A stretch of DNA of 64,000 nucleotides from Cervus elaphus (GCF_910594005.1 NC_057828.1:10490235-10554234); one strand, 5' to 3'; numbered from the stretch's first letter, positions 1-10,761 are shown. The notes: generated by a model not told the origin, from the letters alone. Numbers and translations are program-made.

Positions 1-524
1 CACAATGGGAACACGCCGAGGTTCTCAGTTTGGCTTTTCAACAAAGGAGGGTCGAGAGCTTGGGCCATTGTCCTCAGCACCTTCTTCACGTGAGGAAAAT
101 GAATATTAAGCAAACATGAGGAATGGCTGAGCTGAGGAAAGAATCAGGTAATGTATAGACAGTGTGCAGAGGTGATGAGAAGTGCTGAGAAAGTTCACAG
201 GTGACTTGTGCTGTGTAAGAAGGAAACCTCCTGAGGAAACACACAGAGACACAGAGCTTCAGAATCATACCAGGGGGCCCACACATGGGCCCCCAACCCC
301 GATTCACACAAACCCACAGCATCGAAATGATGCCGTTGCCTCCAGGTACCATAGAACAAAGACACTGTTCTTTCCTGGGAGATCAGTCTCTTCTCTGCAC
401 CTCCCGCCCGCACCCCAAGTAGGAATCCAGCATCAGGGCCACTCTCCAACCAGAGCCAGTCAGAGAACCCCAGCTTTATCAGTTGGATTGTACCTCAGCA
501 GAATGATGATCCCTGAATATTTAC

Positions 525-549
525 CGTGTTCACTGGCTTCCCCAGATTC
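525..549 (-). CDS. candidate 25-nt micro-exon, array unit 1
   Basis: Minus strand: cttctctccagtcacag precedes it and gtaaatattc follows. It reads ESGEASEH plus one extra base. It starts on a codon boundary, as the 71-nt exon requires, and leaves one base that joins the 2-nt start of the next 71-nt exon to make an Ala codon. 71+25=96 nt, so each unit would add 32 in-frame residues. The donor is weaker (gtaaat) than in unit 5 (gtaagt). The exon is too short to call from composition; the support is the phase logic and its conservation in unit 5. Confidence 0.45.
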
Positions 550-994
550 CTGTGACTGGAGAGAAGGAAACAGAGTGAGGTGTCAGCATCCTGAACTTCG
601 TGCACTAAGTTTTCTGTCATGTGGTTTGTCTCCTCAGATAACTAAAACTCTCTATTTCAGTGACTCCAAAGGAAAACACAGAGTGTCCTGTTGCAAAGTC
701 CCTTTCACATAAGATCTCTCAGTTTCAATTTGTCCAACAAGAACACATTGCTTTTTCAAGAAAGAGTACTTTCTGCTAAGCAAAGTACCTACAGTAGTAA
801 ATGATGCTGTCATTTTTAATGTCCTTTTGAAACAGGTCTGTGTTGATAATAGATTTATCCTCACTCTTTTCCCAGCCAAGGAATTACATGCCTCAGTGGG
901 AATGTAAATTGTCAGATGACTATAACTGTATTTGTCTGAATAACAGATAAGGTGAAGCAACAATCTTATCCCAGATCAAATAAGGTGCACTTAC

Positions 995-1065
995 GTTCAC
1001 AGTACTCAGAGCCTGTACCTCAGGCAAGTCCTGGAAGGGTGCCATCACCAGACTCTCCTGGGAAG
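995..1065 (-). CDS. candidate 71-nt coding exon, array unit 1
   Basis: Read on the minus strand, a pyrimidine-rich tract ending in ccctctag precedes the exon and gtaagtgcacc follows it, giving strong splice sites on both sides. The exon starts with 2 nt that complete a codon and then reads 23 codons without a stop, beginning SQESLVMAPF and ending QALSTVN, finishing on a codon boundary. The diverged unit 5 keeps an exon of exactly the same length, phase and splice sites although its residues differ widely. This is the best evidence that the exon is real. The protein family is not recognised. No transcript data are available here, so exon status is inference. Confidence 0.5.
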
Positions 1066-1454
1066 CTAGAGGGACAAGGAAGAGACATTGGGGCACAGGT
1101 GAAGCTGCTCACTAATCACTCAGGAAACTTTTTGTTGGGGCGGGGGCATGGGGTGGAGTGTATGCTTAAGGCATCAGTAACGTGGGACTGAGTTGCTGTT
1201 GAATCATCCTCTTTGTTGTATAAATAAGAGCAAATCGGAGGAGCAGGAAATAATGAAACAGAACCTCTGCATTTTAACTAGTGATAACCTAACAGATTGG
1301 GAAAAAAGAAACACTAAAATGTATGCCACCTTTCAATGACAGAGACTCATGAACCTCCTGCCTGTTTACATCTTCTGCAAAACAACCCCTATCCAGAAGG
1401 ATTTCTTCCTAGATCACTGCCTCCCCAGGATTCAGTTAAAGCTACTTTACTTAC

Positions 1455-1495
1455 TGAGTTGTCTGAGAGAGTTTGTTCTTGATTAAACGCAGTCT
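1455..1495 (-). other. possible alternative 41-nt exon (also in units 2-4)
   Basis: Minus strand: ttcagtcctctaacag precedes 41 nt that read 2 bases plus 13 codons, ending SDNS, followed by a perfect donor gtaagtaaag. The same element lies at 3658-3698, 5860-5900 and 8062-8102. Its phases (2-nt start, codon-boundary end) equal those of the 71-nt exon, so it could replace that exon before the 25-nt exon but could not be joined to it in frame. It could equally be a decoy site. An open frame continues upstream of it through the presumed intron, so its start is uncertain. Confidence 0.25.
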
Positions 1496-2727
1496 CTGTT
1501 AGAGGACTGAATGCAATTCTCACTTGCCAAATAGCTATTAAGCCAGTATCATTCAGGTCATGTTTCTTGCCAGTCTTCATTTCCCAAAGAATATTTGCAC
1601 GTCCCTGAATGAATGTCTGTTCACACTCAGAGAAGCCATACATTGAGTGGGACAGTTCATTATGGAGAGAAAGCATGGGGTAAACGTTGAATTTCTTGGA
1701 CTCGGCTATGCAGGAGGTTTACAAGAGTCAATGTCACCAAGCAGACTGTCAAGTCCCACCGTGAGATCTATTTGACACCTTCCCTTGAGAGTGTGCTGCA
1801 GGGTTTAACCAATGTAAGGCTTAGGGTGTTGTCACCCCGTACAGTGAAATATCTCCCTGATGGTAATCTGCTTTTGTCCTTGGTTAAGCAATGACACTAG
1901 CACCAACAGATTTGGCCTGTCCTGTCTAAACCAGGGCATACACCTCTCAGATCTGTGAACTGACCAGGAGGATTGTCAGTGCCTAAGTGCCTATCACAGT
2001 AATGACTGTGCCAACGTTGGTGATAATCTACTTCTATTTGCCCTGGGTTCCTTGACCACTGAGACCATCTTACAATGATGGACACGGTCTGGACCTGTGG
2101 AGCTCTAGTACATCCAGGCAAAAACACAGATGCATGGACCCCTTGCTCCGTGACTAGGATTTTAACGCTGAGTGATAACTGAAGGTCAGGGGTCCAGAGC
2201 AGTCACAATGGGAACACGCCGAGGTTCTCAGTTTGGCTTTTCAACAAAGGAGGGTCGAGAGCTTGGGCCATTGTCCTCAGCACCTTCTTCACGTGAGGAA
2301 AATGAATATTAAGCAAACATGAGGAATGGCTGAGCTGAGGAAAGAATCAGGTAATGTATAGACAGTGTGCAGAGGTGATGAGAAGTGCTGAGAAAGTTCA
2401 CAGGTGACTTGTGCTGTGTAAGAAGGAAACCTCCTGAGGAAACACACAGAGACACAGAGCTTCAGAATCATACCAGGGGGCCCACACATGGGCCCCCAAC
2501 CCCGATTCACACAAACCCACAGCATCGAAATGATGCCGTTGCCTCCAGGTACCATAGAACAAAGACACTGTTCTTTCCTGGGAGATCAGTCTCTTCTCTG
2601 CACCTCCCGCCCGCACCCCAAGTAGGAATCCAGCATCAGGGCCACTCTCCAACCAGAGCCAGTCAGAGAACCCCAGCTTTATCAGTTGGATTGTACCTCA
2701 GCAGAATGATGATCCCTGAATATTTAC

Positions 2728-2752
2728 CGTGTTCACTGGCTTCCCCAGATTC
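2728..2752 (-). CDS. candidate 25-nt micro-exon, array unit 2
   Basis: Identical to the micro-exon at 525-549 with the same flanks. It lies 445 nt downstream, in transcript direction, of the 71-nt exon of this unit. Confidence 0.45.
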
Positions 2753-3197
2753 CTGTGACTGGAGAGAAGGAAACAGAGTGAGGTGTCAGCATCCTGAACT
2801 TCGTGCACTAAGTTTTCTGTCATGTGGTTTGTCTCCTCAGATAACTAAAACTCTCTATTTCAGTGACTCCAAAGGAAAACACAGAGTGTCCTGTTGCAAA
2901 GTCCCTTTCACATAAGATCTCTCAGTTTCAATTTGTCCAACAAGAACACATTGCTTTTTCAAGAAAGAGTACTTTCTGCTAAGCAAAGTACCTACAGTAG
3001 TAAATGATGCTGTCATTTTTAATGTCCTTTTGAAACAGGTCTGTGTTGATAATAGATTTATCCTCACTCTTTTCCCAGCCAAGGAATTACATGCCTCAGT
3101 GGGAATGTAAATTGTCAGATGACTATAACTGTATTTGTCTGAATAACAGATAAGGTGAAGCAACAATCTTATCCCAGATCAAATAAGGTGCACTTAC

Positions 3198-3268
3198 GTT
3201 CACAGTACTCAGAGCCTGTACCTCAGGCAAGTCCTGGAAGGGTGCCATCACCAGACTCTCCTGGGAAG
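3198..3268 (-). CDS. candidate 71-nt coding exon, array unit 2
   Basis: Same sequence, splice sites and phase as the exon at 995-1065. It would supply a further identical 23-codon segment to the same minus-strand transcript. Confidence 0.5.
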
Positions 3269-4930
3269 CTAGAGGGACAAGGAAGAGACATTGGGGCACA
3301 GGTGAAGCTGCTCACTAATCACTCAGGAAACTTTTTGTTGGGGCGGGGGCATGGGGTGGAGTGTATGCTTAAGGCATCAGTAACGTGGGACTGAGTTGCT
3401 GTTGAATCATCCTCTTTGTTGTATAAATAAGAGCAAATCGGAGGAGCAGGAAATAATGAAACAGAACCTCTGCATTTTAACTAGTGATAACCTAACAGAT
3501 TGGGAAAAAAGAAACACTAAAATGTATGCCACCTTTCAATGACAGAGACTCATGAACCTCCTGCCTGTTTATATCTTCTGCAAAACAACCCCTATCCAGA
3601 AGGATTTCTTCCTAGATCACTGCCTCCCCAGGATTCAGTTAAAGCTACTTTACTTACTGAGTTGTCTGAGAGAGTTTGTTCTTGATTAAACGCAGTCTCT
3701 GTTAGAGGACTGAATGCAATTCTCACTTGCCAAATAGCTATTAAGCCAGTATCATTCAGGTCATGTTTCTTGCCAGTCTTCATTTCCCAAAGAATATTTG
3801 CACGTCCCTGAATGAATGTCTGTTCACACTCAGAGAAGCCATACATTGAGTGGGACAGTTCATTATGGAGAGAAAGCATGGGGTAAACGTTGAATTTCTT
3901 GGACTCGGCTATGCAGGAGGTTTACAAGAGTCAATGTCAACAAGCAGACTGTCAAGTCCCACCGTGAGATCTATTTGACACCTTCCCTTGAGAGTGTGCT
4001 GCAGGGTTTAACCAATGTAAGGCTTAGGGTGTTGTCACCCCGTACAGTGAAATATCTCCCTGATGGTAATCTGCTTTTGTCCTTGGTTAAGCAATGACAC
4101 TAGCACCAACAGATTTGGCCTGTCCTGTCTAAACCAGGGCATACACCTCTCAGATCTGTGAACTGACCAGGAGGATTGTCAGTGCCTAAGTGCCTATCAC
4201 AGTAATGACTGTGCCAACGTTGGTGATAATCTACTTCTATTTGCCCTGGGTTCCTTGACCACTGAGACCATCTTACAATGATGGACACGGTCTGGACCTG
4301 TGGAGCTCTAGTACATCCAGGCAAAAACACAGATGCATGGACCCCTTGCTCCGTGACTAGGATTTTAACGCTGAGTGATAACTGAAGGTCAGGGGTCCAG
4401 AGCAGTCACAATGGGAACACGCCGAGGTTCTCAGTTTGGCTTTTCAACAAAGGAGGGTCGAGAGCTTGGGCCATTGTCCTCAGCACCTTCTTCACGTGAG
4501 GAAAATGAATATTAAGCAAACATGAGGAATGGCTGAGCTGAGGAAAGAATCAGGTAATGTATAGACAGTGTGCAGAGGTGATGAGAATTGTTGAGACAGT
4601 TCACAGGTGACTTGTGCTGTGTAAGAAGGAAACCTCCTGAGGAAACACACAGAGACACAGAGCTTCAGAATCATACCAGGGGGCCCACACATGGGCCCCC
4701 AACCCCGATTCACACAAACCCACAGCATCGAAATGATGTCGTTGCCTCCAGGTACCATAGAACAAAGACACTGTTCTTTCCTGGGAGATCAGTCTCTTCT
4801 CTGCACCTCCCGCCCACACCCCAAGTAGGAATCCAGCATCAGGGCCACTCTCCAACCAGAGCCAGTCAGAGAACCCCAGCTTTATCAGTTGGATTGTACC
4901 TCAGCAGAATGATGATCCCTGAATATTTAC

Positions 4931-4955
4931 CGTGTTCACTGGCTTCCCCAGATTC
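4931..4955 (-). CDS. candidate 25-nt micro-exon, array unit 3
   Basis: Same micro-exon as at 525-549; no base differences inside the exon. Confidence 0.45.
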
Positions 4956-5399
4956 CTGTGACTGGAGAGAAGGAAACAGAGTGAGGTGTCAGCATCCTGA
5001 ACTTCGTGCACTAAGTTTTCTGTCATGTGGTTTGTCTCCTCAGATAACTAAAACTCTTTATTTCAGTGACTCCAAAGGAAAACACAGAGTGTCCTGTTGC
5101 AAAGTCCCTTTCACATAAGATCTCTCAGTTTCAATTTGTCCAACAAGAACACATTGCTTTTCAAGAAAGAGTACTTTCTGCTAAGCAAAGTACCTACAGT
5201 AGTAAATGATGCTGTCATTTTTAATGTCCTTTTGAAACAGGTCTGTGTTGATAATAGATTTATCCTCACTCTTTTCCCAGCCAAGGAATTACATGCCTCA
5301 GTGGGAATGTAAATTGTCAGATGACTATAACTGTATTTGTCTGAATAACAGATAAGGTGAAGCAACAATCTTATCCCAGATCAAATAAGGTGCACTTAC

Positions 5400-5470
5400 G
5401 TTCACAGTACTCAGAGCCTGTACCTCAGGCAAGTCCTGGAAGGGTGCCATCACCAGACTCTCCTGGGAAG
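5400..5470 (-). CDS. candidate 71-nt coding exon, array unit 3
   Basis: Same exon as at 995-1065, with identical acceptor, donor and reading frame. The 1-bp deletion that marks this unit falls in the intron-like part and does not touch the exon. Confidence 0.5.
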
Positions 5471-7132
5471 CTAGAGGGACAAGGAAGAGACATTGGGGCA
5501 CAGGTGAAGCTGCTCACTAATCACTCAGGAAACTTTTTGTTGGGGCGGGGGCATGGGGTGGAGTGTATGCTTAAGGCATCAGTAACGTGGGACTGAGTTG
5601 CTGTTGAATCATCCTCTTTGTTGTATAAATAAGAGCAAATCGGAGGAGCAGGAAATAATGAAACAGAACCTCTGCATTTTAACTAGTGATAACCTAACAG
5701 ATTGGGAAAAAAGAAACACTAAAATGTATGCCACCTTTCAATGACAGAGACTCATGAACCTCCTGCCTGTTTATATCTTCTGCAAAACAACCCCTATCCA
5801 GAAGGATTTCTTCCTAGATCACTGCCTCCCCAGGATTCAGTTAAAGCTACTTTACTTACTGAGTTGTCTGAGAGAGTTTGTTCTTGATTAAACGCAGTCT
5901 CTGTTAGAGGACTGAATGCAATTCTCACTTGCCAAATAGCTATTAAGCCAGTATCATTCAGGTCATGTTTCTTGCCAGTCTTCATTTCCCAAAGAATATT
6001 TGCACGTCCCTGAATGAATGTCTGTTCACACTCAGAGAAGCCATACATTGAGTGGGACAGTTCATTATGGAGAGAAAGCATGGGGTAAACGTTGAATTTC
6101 TTGGACTCGGCTATGCAGGAGGTTTACAAGAGTCAATGTCACCAAGCAGACTGTCAAGTCCCACCGTGAGATCTATTTGACACCTTCCCTTGAGAGTGTG
6201 CTGCAGGGTTTAACCAATGTAAGGCTTAGGGTGTTGTCACCCCGTACAGTGAAATATCTCCCTGATGGTAATCTGCTTTTGTCCTTGGTTAAGCAATGAC
6301 ACTAGCACCAACAGATTTGGCCTGTCCTGTCTAAACCAGGGCATACACCTCTCAGATCTGTGAACTGACCAGGAGGATTGTCAGTGCCTAAGTGCCTATC
6401 ACAGTAATGACTGTGCCAACGTTGGTGATAATCTACTTCTATTTGCCCTGGGTTCCTTGACCACTGAGACCATCTTACAATGATGGACACGGTCTGGACC
6501 TGTGGAGCTCTAGTACATCCAGGCAAAAACACAGATGCATGGACCCCTTGCTCCGTGACTAGGATTTTAACGCTGAGTGATAACTGAAGGTCAGGGGTCC
6601 AGAGCAGTCACAATGGGAACACGCCGAGGTTCTCAGTTTGGCTTTTCAACAAAGGAGGGTCGAGAGCTTGGGCCATTGTCCTCAGCACCTTCTTCACGTG
6701 AGGAAAATGAATATTAAGCAAACATGAGGAATGGCTGAGCTGAGGAAAGAATCAGGTAATGTATAGACAGTGTGCAGAGGTGATGAGAATTGTTGAGACA
6801 GTTCACAGGTGACTTGTGCTGTGTAAGAAGGAAACCTCCTGAGGAAACACACAGAGACACAGAGCTTCAGAATCATACCAGGGGGCCCACACATGGGCCC
6901 CCAACCCCGATTCACACAAACCCACAGCATCGAAATGATGTCGTTGCCTCCAGGTACCATAGAACAAAGACACTGTTCTTTCCTGGGAGATCAGTCTCTT
7001 CTCTGCACCTCCCGCCCACACCCCAAGTAGGAATCCAGCATCAGGGCCACTCTCCAACCAGAGCCAGTCAGAGAACCCCAGCTTTATCAGTTGGATTGTA
7101 CCTCAGCAGAATGATGATCCCTGAATATTTAC

Positions 7133-7157
7133 CGTGTTCACTGGCTTCCCCAGATTC
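7133..7157 (-). CDS. candidate 25-nt micro-exon, array unit 4
   Basis: Same micro-exon as at 525-549, with the same splice signals. Confidence 0.45.
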
Positions 7158-7601
7158 CTGTGACTGGAGAGAAGGAAACAGAGTGAGGTGTCAGCATCCT
7201 GAACTTCGTGCACTAAGTTTTCTGTCATGTGGTTTGTCTCCTCAGATAACTAAAACTCTCTATTTCAGTGACTCCAAAGGAAAACACAGAGTGTCCTGTT
7301 GCAAAGTCCCTTTCACATAAGATCTCTCAGTTTCAATTTGTCCAACAAGAACACATTGCTTTTCAAGAAAGAGTACTTTCTGCTAAGCAAAGTACCTACA
7401 GTAGTAAATGATGCTGTCATTTTTAATGTCCTTTTGAAACAGGTTTGTGTTGATAATAGATTTATCCTCACTCTTTTCCCAGCCAAGGAATTACATGCCT
7501 CAGTGGGAATGTAAATTGTCAGATGACTATAACTGTATTTGTCTGAATAACAGATAAGGTGAAGCAACAATCTTATCCCAGATCAAATAAGGTGCACTTA
7601 C

Positions 7602-7672
7602 GTTCACAGTACTCAGAGCCTGTACCTCAGGCAAGTCCTGGAAGGGTGCCATCACCAGACTCTCCTGGGAAG
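7602..7672 (-). CDS. candidate 71-nt coding exon, array unit 4
   Basis: Same exon as at 995-1065. It lies in the near-identical left part of the hybrid unit 4. Confidence 0.5.
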
Positions 7673-9315
7673 CTAGAGGGACAAGGAAGAGACATTGGGG
7701 CACAGGTGAAGCTGCTCACTAATCACTCAGGAAACTTTTTGTTGGGGCGGGGGCATGGGGTGGAGTGTATGCTTAAGGCATCAGTAACGTGGGACTGAGT
7801 TGCTGTTGAATCATCCTCTTTGTTGTATAAATAAGAGCAAATCGGAGGAGCAGGAAATAATGAAACAGAACCTCTGCATTTTAACTAGTGATAACCTAAC
7901 AGATTGGGAAAAAAGAAACACTAAAATGTATGCCACCTTTCAGTGACAGAGACTCATGAACCTCCTGCCTGTTTACATCTTCTGCAAAACAACCCCTATC
8001 CAGAAGGATTTCTTCCTAGATCACTGCCTCCCCAGGATTCAGTTAAAGCTACTTTACTTACTGAGTTGTCTGAGAGAGTCTGTTCTTGATTAAAAGCAGT
8101 CTCTGTTAGAGGACTGAATGCAATTCTCACTTGCCAAATAGCTATTAAGCCAGTATCATTCAGGTAATGTTTATGGCCAGTCTTCATTTTCCAAACAATA
8201 TTTGCACGTCCCTGAGTCAGTGGCCGGCTACACTCACACAAGTCATACATTGAGTGGGACAGTTCATTATGGAGAGGACGCATGGGGTGAACCTGACTAT
8301 CTCTGACCCAGCTGTGCAGGAGATTTACTACAAGAGTCATGGTGATTAGGCAAACTTTCGAGTCCCAGCGTGAGACCTAATTGACACCTTCCCTTGAGTG
8401 TGTGCTATAGGGTTGAATCAATGTAAGGCTTGTGGTAATGTCACCCAGTACAATGAAATTACTCTGAAGATAATCTGCTTTTTTCCTAGTTTAAACAATG
8501 ACACTAGCACCACGAGATATGACCTATACTGTCTACACGAGGCCACAGACTCTCAGAATCTGAATTGACCAGGAAAAAAGTCTTGAGGTGTGTTTCACAC
8601 TAATGACTTTCCCAAATTAGCTGTTAATCCACCTATTCTTGCCCTGGGTTGCATGAGCACCGAGCCCAGTTTATAATGATGGGCAGGATCTGGACCTCTG
8701 GAGCTGCCAGTACCTCCAGGCATAAACATAGACGCAGGGACCCCCTTGCTCCATGACTAGGATTTCCAGACTGAGTGATGAGTGCAGGTCAGGGGTCCAG
8801 AGCCATCACACTGGGGCTACCCCTAGGTTCTCAGTTTGGCTTTTCCACTTACGAGGTCAAGAGCTTGGGCCCTTTTTCTCAGCACCACCTCCATTTGGGG
8901 AGAATGAATAGTAACCAAACTTGAGGAATGGCTGAGTTGAGGAAAGAATCAGGTAACATATAGCCAGTGTGCAGTGGTGATGAGAAGTGTTTAGAAAGCT
9001 CACAGTTGACTTGCGCTGTGTAAGAGGGAAAGCTCTGAGGAAACACACATACACACATAGAGCATCAGAATCACAACACATGGGCCCACATGTGGGACCT
9101 GATTCACACAAACCCACAGCCTCTAAATGATGGAGTTTGTTCCAGGGACCATAGAACACAGGCATCCTGGGAGATTAGTCTCTTCTCTGCACCCCCAGCC
9201 CTCACCCCTATAAGAAGCCAGCATCAGGGGGCCTCTCAAACCAGAGCCAGAGAGAGAGCCCCACCTTCATCAACCACATTGTTCCTCAGTAGAAGGAAGA
9301 TCCCTGAGTACTTAC

Positions 9316-9340
9316 CATGTTCGTTGTCTGCTTCACATGT
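9316..9340 (-). CDS. candidate 25-nt micro-exon, diverged unit 5
   Basis: Minus strand: tctctaatcacag precedes it and gtaagtactc (consensus donor) follows. It reads TCEADNEH plus one base; the spare G joins the 2-nt start of the next 71-nt exon. Length and phase match the micro-exon of units 1-4. Confidence 0.5.
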
Positions 9341-9801
9341 CTGTGATTAGAGAGAAGAAAAGAGTGTGAGGCTGTCAGCATCTTGAGTACCATGCATTCA
9401 GGTCTTTTGTTCTCTTTTTGTTCTCAGAAAACCAAATGGGAAAGTGTTGTTGAGTCCACAGCCCCAAAAGAAAACCTAGAGGACTTCTGTAGTAAAGTTT
9501 GAAGCTTTTCCTGAAAGATCTCTCAAGCCCATTTTGATCAGCAATTAAAAATTTTTATTTCAATAAAGAATATTTTCTGCCGAGAAAACTGCTCCTGTCT
9601 ACAGTTTTTAATTTATGTTGTCATTCTTAAAAAATGCCCTTTTGAGTTATTTATTTTCTGGGAAAGACTAAACATTCATCCATTGAATTAAAAATTGTAT
9701 ATATCAGCTGTCTTGAATATTTTGAAACTTTATTTGAATTCGGCTAAAAAGATAAAGTCATGAAGCGGCACTTTTATCTCAGATAAACAAGGCGTACTTA
9801 C

Positions 9802-9872
9802 CACAGAGCTGGGCAGAGCCTCTTCCTCCAACGTTGAATTGGATACCTCCTCCACCTGCCCCTCAGGGAGCT
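9802..9872 (-). CDS. candidate 71-nt coding exon, diverged unit 5
   Basis: Minus strand: a pyrimidine-rich stretch ending gtcctcgtag precedes the exon and gtaagtacgcc follows. The exon is exactly 71 nt, in the same phase as its homologues in units 1-4, and reads 23 codons without a stop, beginning LPEGQVEEV and ending EEALPSSV. Sequence identity with the unit 1-4 exon is low, yet length, phase and splice sites are preserved. This is expected for a real exon under weak constraint and unlikely by chance. As the gene runs on the minus strand, this would be the most upstream of the five array copies. Confidence 0.55.
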
Positions 9873-10095
9873 CTACGAGGACACAGAGGAATTGTTAGGA
9901 CATCTGTGACGCTGATCGGGAAGACCTTGGTAATGTGGATACACGGGGGAAGTGTGTGGATGTGCACGGTTAATAAGTGTGGGCTGAGATGTGTCGGACA
10001 ACCTTCCTCATGGGTGGAGGAAGGCAGAGGAGATGAACGCTTCAGAAACGAGTCAGAGTTTCTTTAACTTTCTCGCTACGGGGAACCTGCTGAGG

Positions 10096-10277
10096 AAACT
10101 GCTTCTGACTACAGTTTGTAATTTACATTGTCATTTTTTAAAAATGCCCTTTTGAATTATTTATCTGCTGGGAAAGACTCAACATTCATCCATCAAATTA
10201 AAAACTGTATACATCAGCTGTCTTGAATATTTTGAAACTTCATTGGAATTCAGCTAAAAAATAAAGTCATGAAGCAA
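10096..10277. repeat. local direct duplication of 9588-9768
   Basis: About 180 bp repeated 508 bp downstream. Shared words include tatcagctgtcttgaatatt, aaatgccctttt and aaagtcatgaag. Sequence between the copies includes the 71-nt exon of unit 5. Confidence 0.8.
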
Positions 10278-10309
10278 CAGTTTTCAACTTGAAATTGTCA
10301 GTCTAACAA

Positions 10310-10760
10310 AGGGAAACACTAAAAATCAAACTGTGCTTCAGTAGTCATGTACACTTGAGAGACTTGGAGCATAAAGAAGGCTGAGTGCCAAAGAATTGAT
10401 GCTTTAGAACAGTGGTGCTGAAGAGACTCTTGAGAGTTCCTTGAGCAGCAAGGAGATAAAGCCAGTCAATCCCAAAGGAAATCAACACTGACTATTCATT
10501 GGAAGGACTGATGCTGAAGCTTCCAATACTTTGGCCACCTGATGTGAAGGGCAGACTCACTGGAAAAGCCCCTGATGCTGGGAAAGATTGAGGGCAGGAG
10601 GAAAGGGTTGGGGGGCACTGAGGATGAGCTGCCTGGATAGCATCATCGACTCAGTGGGCATGAATCTGAGCAAACTCCAGGAGATAGTGAAGGACAGGGA
10701 AGCCTGGTGTGCTGCTGTCCATGGGCTCACCAACAGTCATACACGACTTAGCAGCTGAGC
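10310..10760 (+). mobile_element. BovB LINE, 3' fragment
   Basis: 5'-truncated, old BovB 3' end. It contains the ORF2 C-terminal region (gctgagtgccaaagaattga, ctttggccacctgatg) and the typical tail around gtgctgctgtccatggg. The frame is broken by many substitutions. The 5' boundary is approximate. Confidence 0.85.
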
Positions 10761-10761
10761 A

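Larger units (their letters stand above)
1..2203. repeat. 2.2-kb tandem array, unit 1
   Basis: First of four head-to-tail units of 2201-2203 bp. The opening words (cacaatgggaacacgcc) recur at 2204, 4407 and 6609, and whole blocks of text are identical between units apart from scattered single-base changes. The left edge of the array lies outside the window, so the true copy number is unknown. The unit contains no recognisable LINE or SINE. It holds minus-strand candidate exons at 995-1065 and 525-549. Several long frames on both strands recur in every unit only because the DNA is duplicated. Confidence 0.95.
2204..4406. repeat. 2.2-kb tandem array, unit 2
   Basis: Exact-length (2203 bp) second unit. 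It is nearly identical to unit 1, with a few substitutions such as gtttatatc for gtttacatc near 3570 and tcaacaag for tcaccaag near 3936. It shares with unit 1 the variants agtgctgagaaag and gatgccgttg, which units 3 and 4 lack. Confidence 0.95.
4407..6608. repeat. 2.2-kb tandem array, unit 3
   Basis: Third unit, 2202 bp. It has one T fewer than units 1 and 2 in the run near 5158 (gcttttcaag instead of gctttttcaag). It also carries attgttgagacag, gatgtcgttg and cccgcccacacc, all shared with unit 4 only. Confidence 0.95.
6609..8809. repeat. 2.2-kb tandem array, unit 4 (hybrid)
   Basis: Fourth unit. From 6609 to about 8070 it is almost identical to unit 3. From about 8080 substitutions accumulate, and beyond about 8160 it matches the other units only as a diverged relative. 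The total period (2201 bp) is kept. The right quarter of this unit therefore belongs to an older, diverged version of the repeat, and the homogenised part of the array ends inside the unit. Confidence 0.9.
8810..10080. repeat. 2.2-kb tandem array, diverged unit 5 (partial)
   Basis: Alignable but strongly diverged copy of the left half of the unit. It begins with cacactggggctaccc and the shared ggttctcagtttggctttt. It keeps the same internal order: the 25-nt exon at 9316-9340 and the 71-nt exon at 9802-9872, at nearly the same offsets as in units 1-4. Homology is lost shortly after the 71-nt exon. Part of it (9588-9768) is repeated at 10096-10277. Confidence 0.85.

Noticed and set aside
182..712. 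176-codon forward frame repeated in every array unit (also 2385, 4588, 6790)
   Set aside because: It recurs only because the DNA is duplicated. In the diverged unit 5 the frame is broken and differently composed, it crosses the minus-strand splice signals, and it has no recognisable domain.
1389..1676. 95-codon minus-strand frame in each unit as a single exon
   Set aside because: It runs straight through the good gtaagtaaag donor at 1454 and has no acceptor at its start. The only part worth keeping is the 41-nt segment reported separately.
1..10080. Assignment of the array gene to the SP100/SP110/SP140 nuclear-body family or to butyrophilins (both have small repeated exons)
   Set aside because: Exon lengths and phases and the residues read here do not match well enough from memory. 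No SAND, HSR, bromodomain, Ig or B30.2 sequence is visible in the window. Left unnamed.
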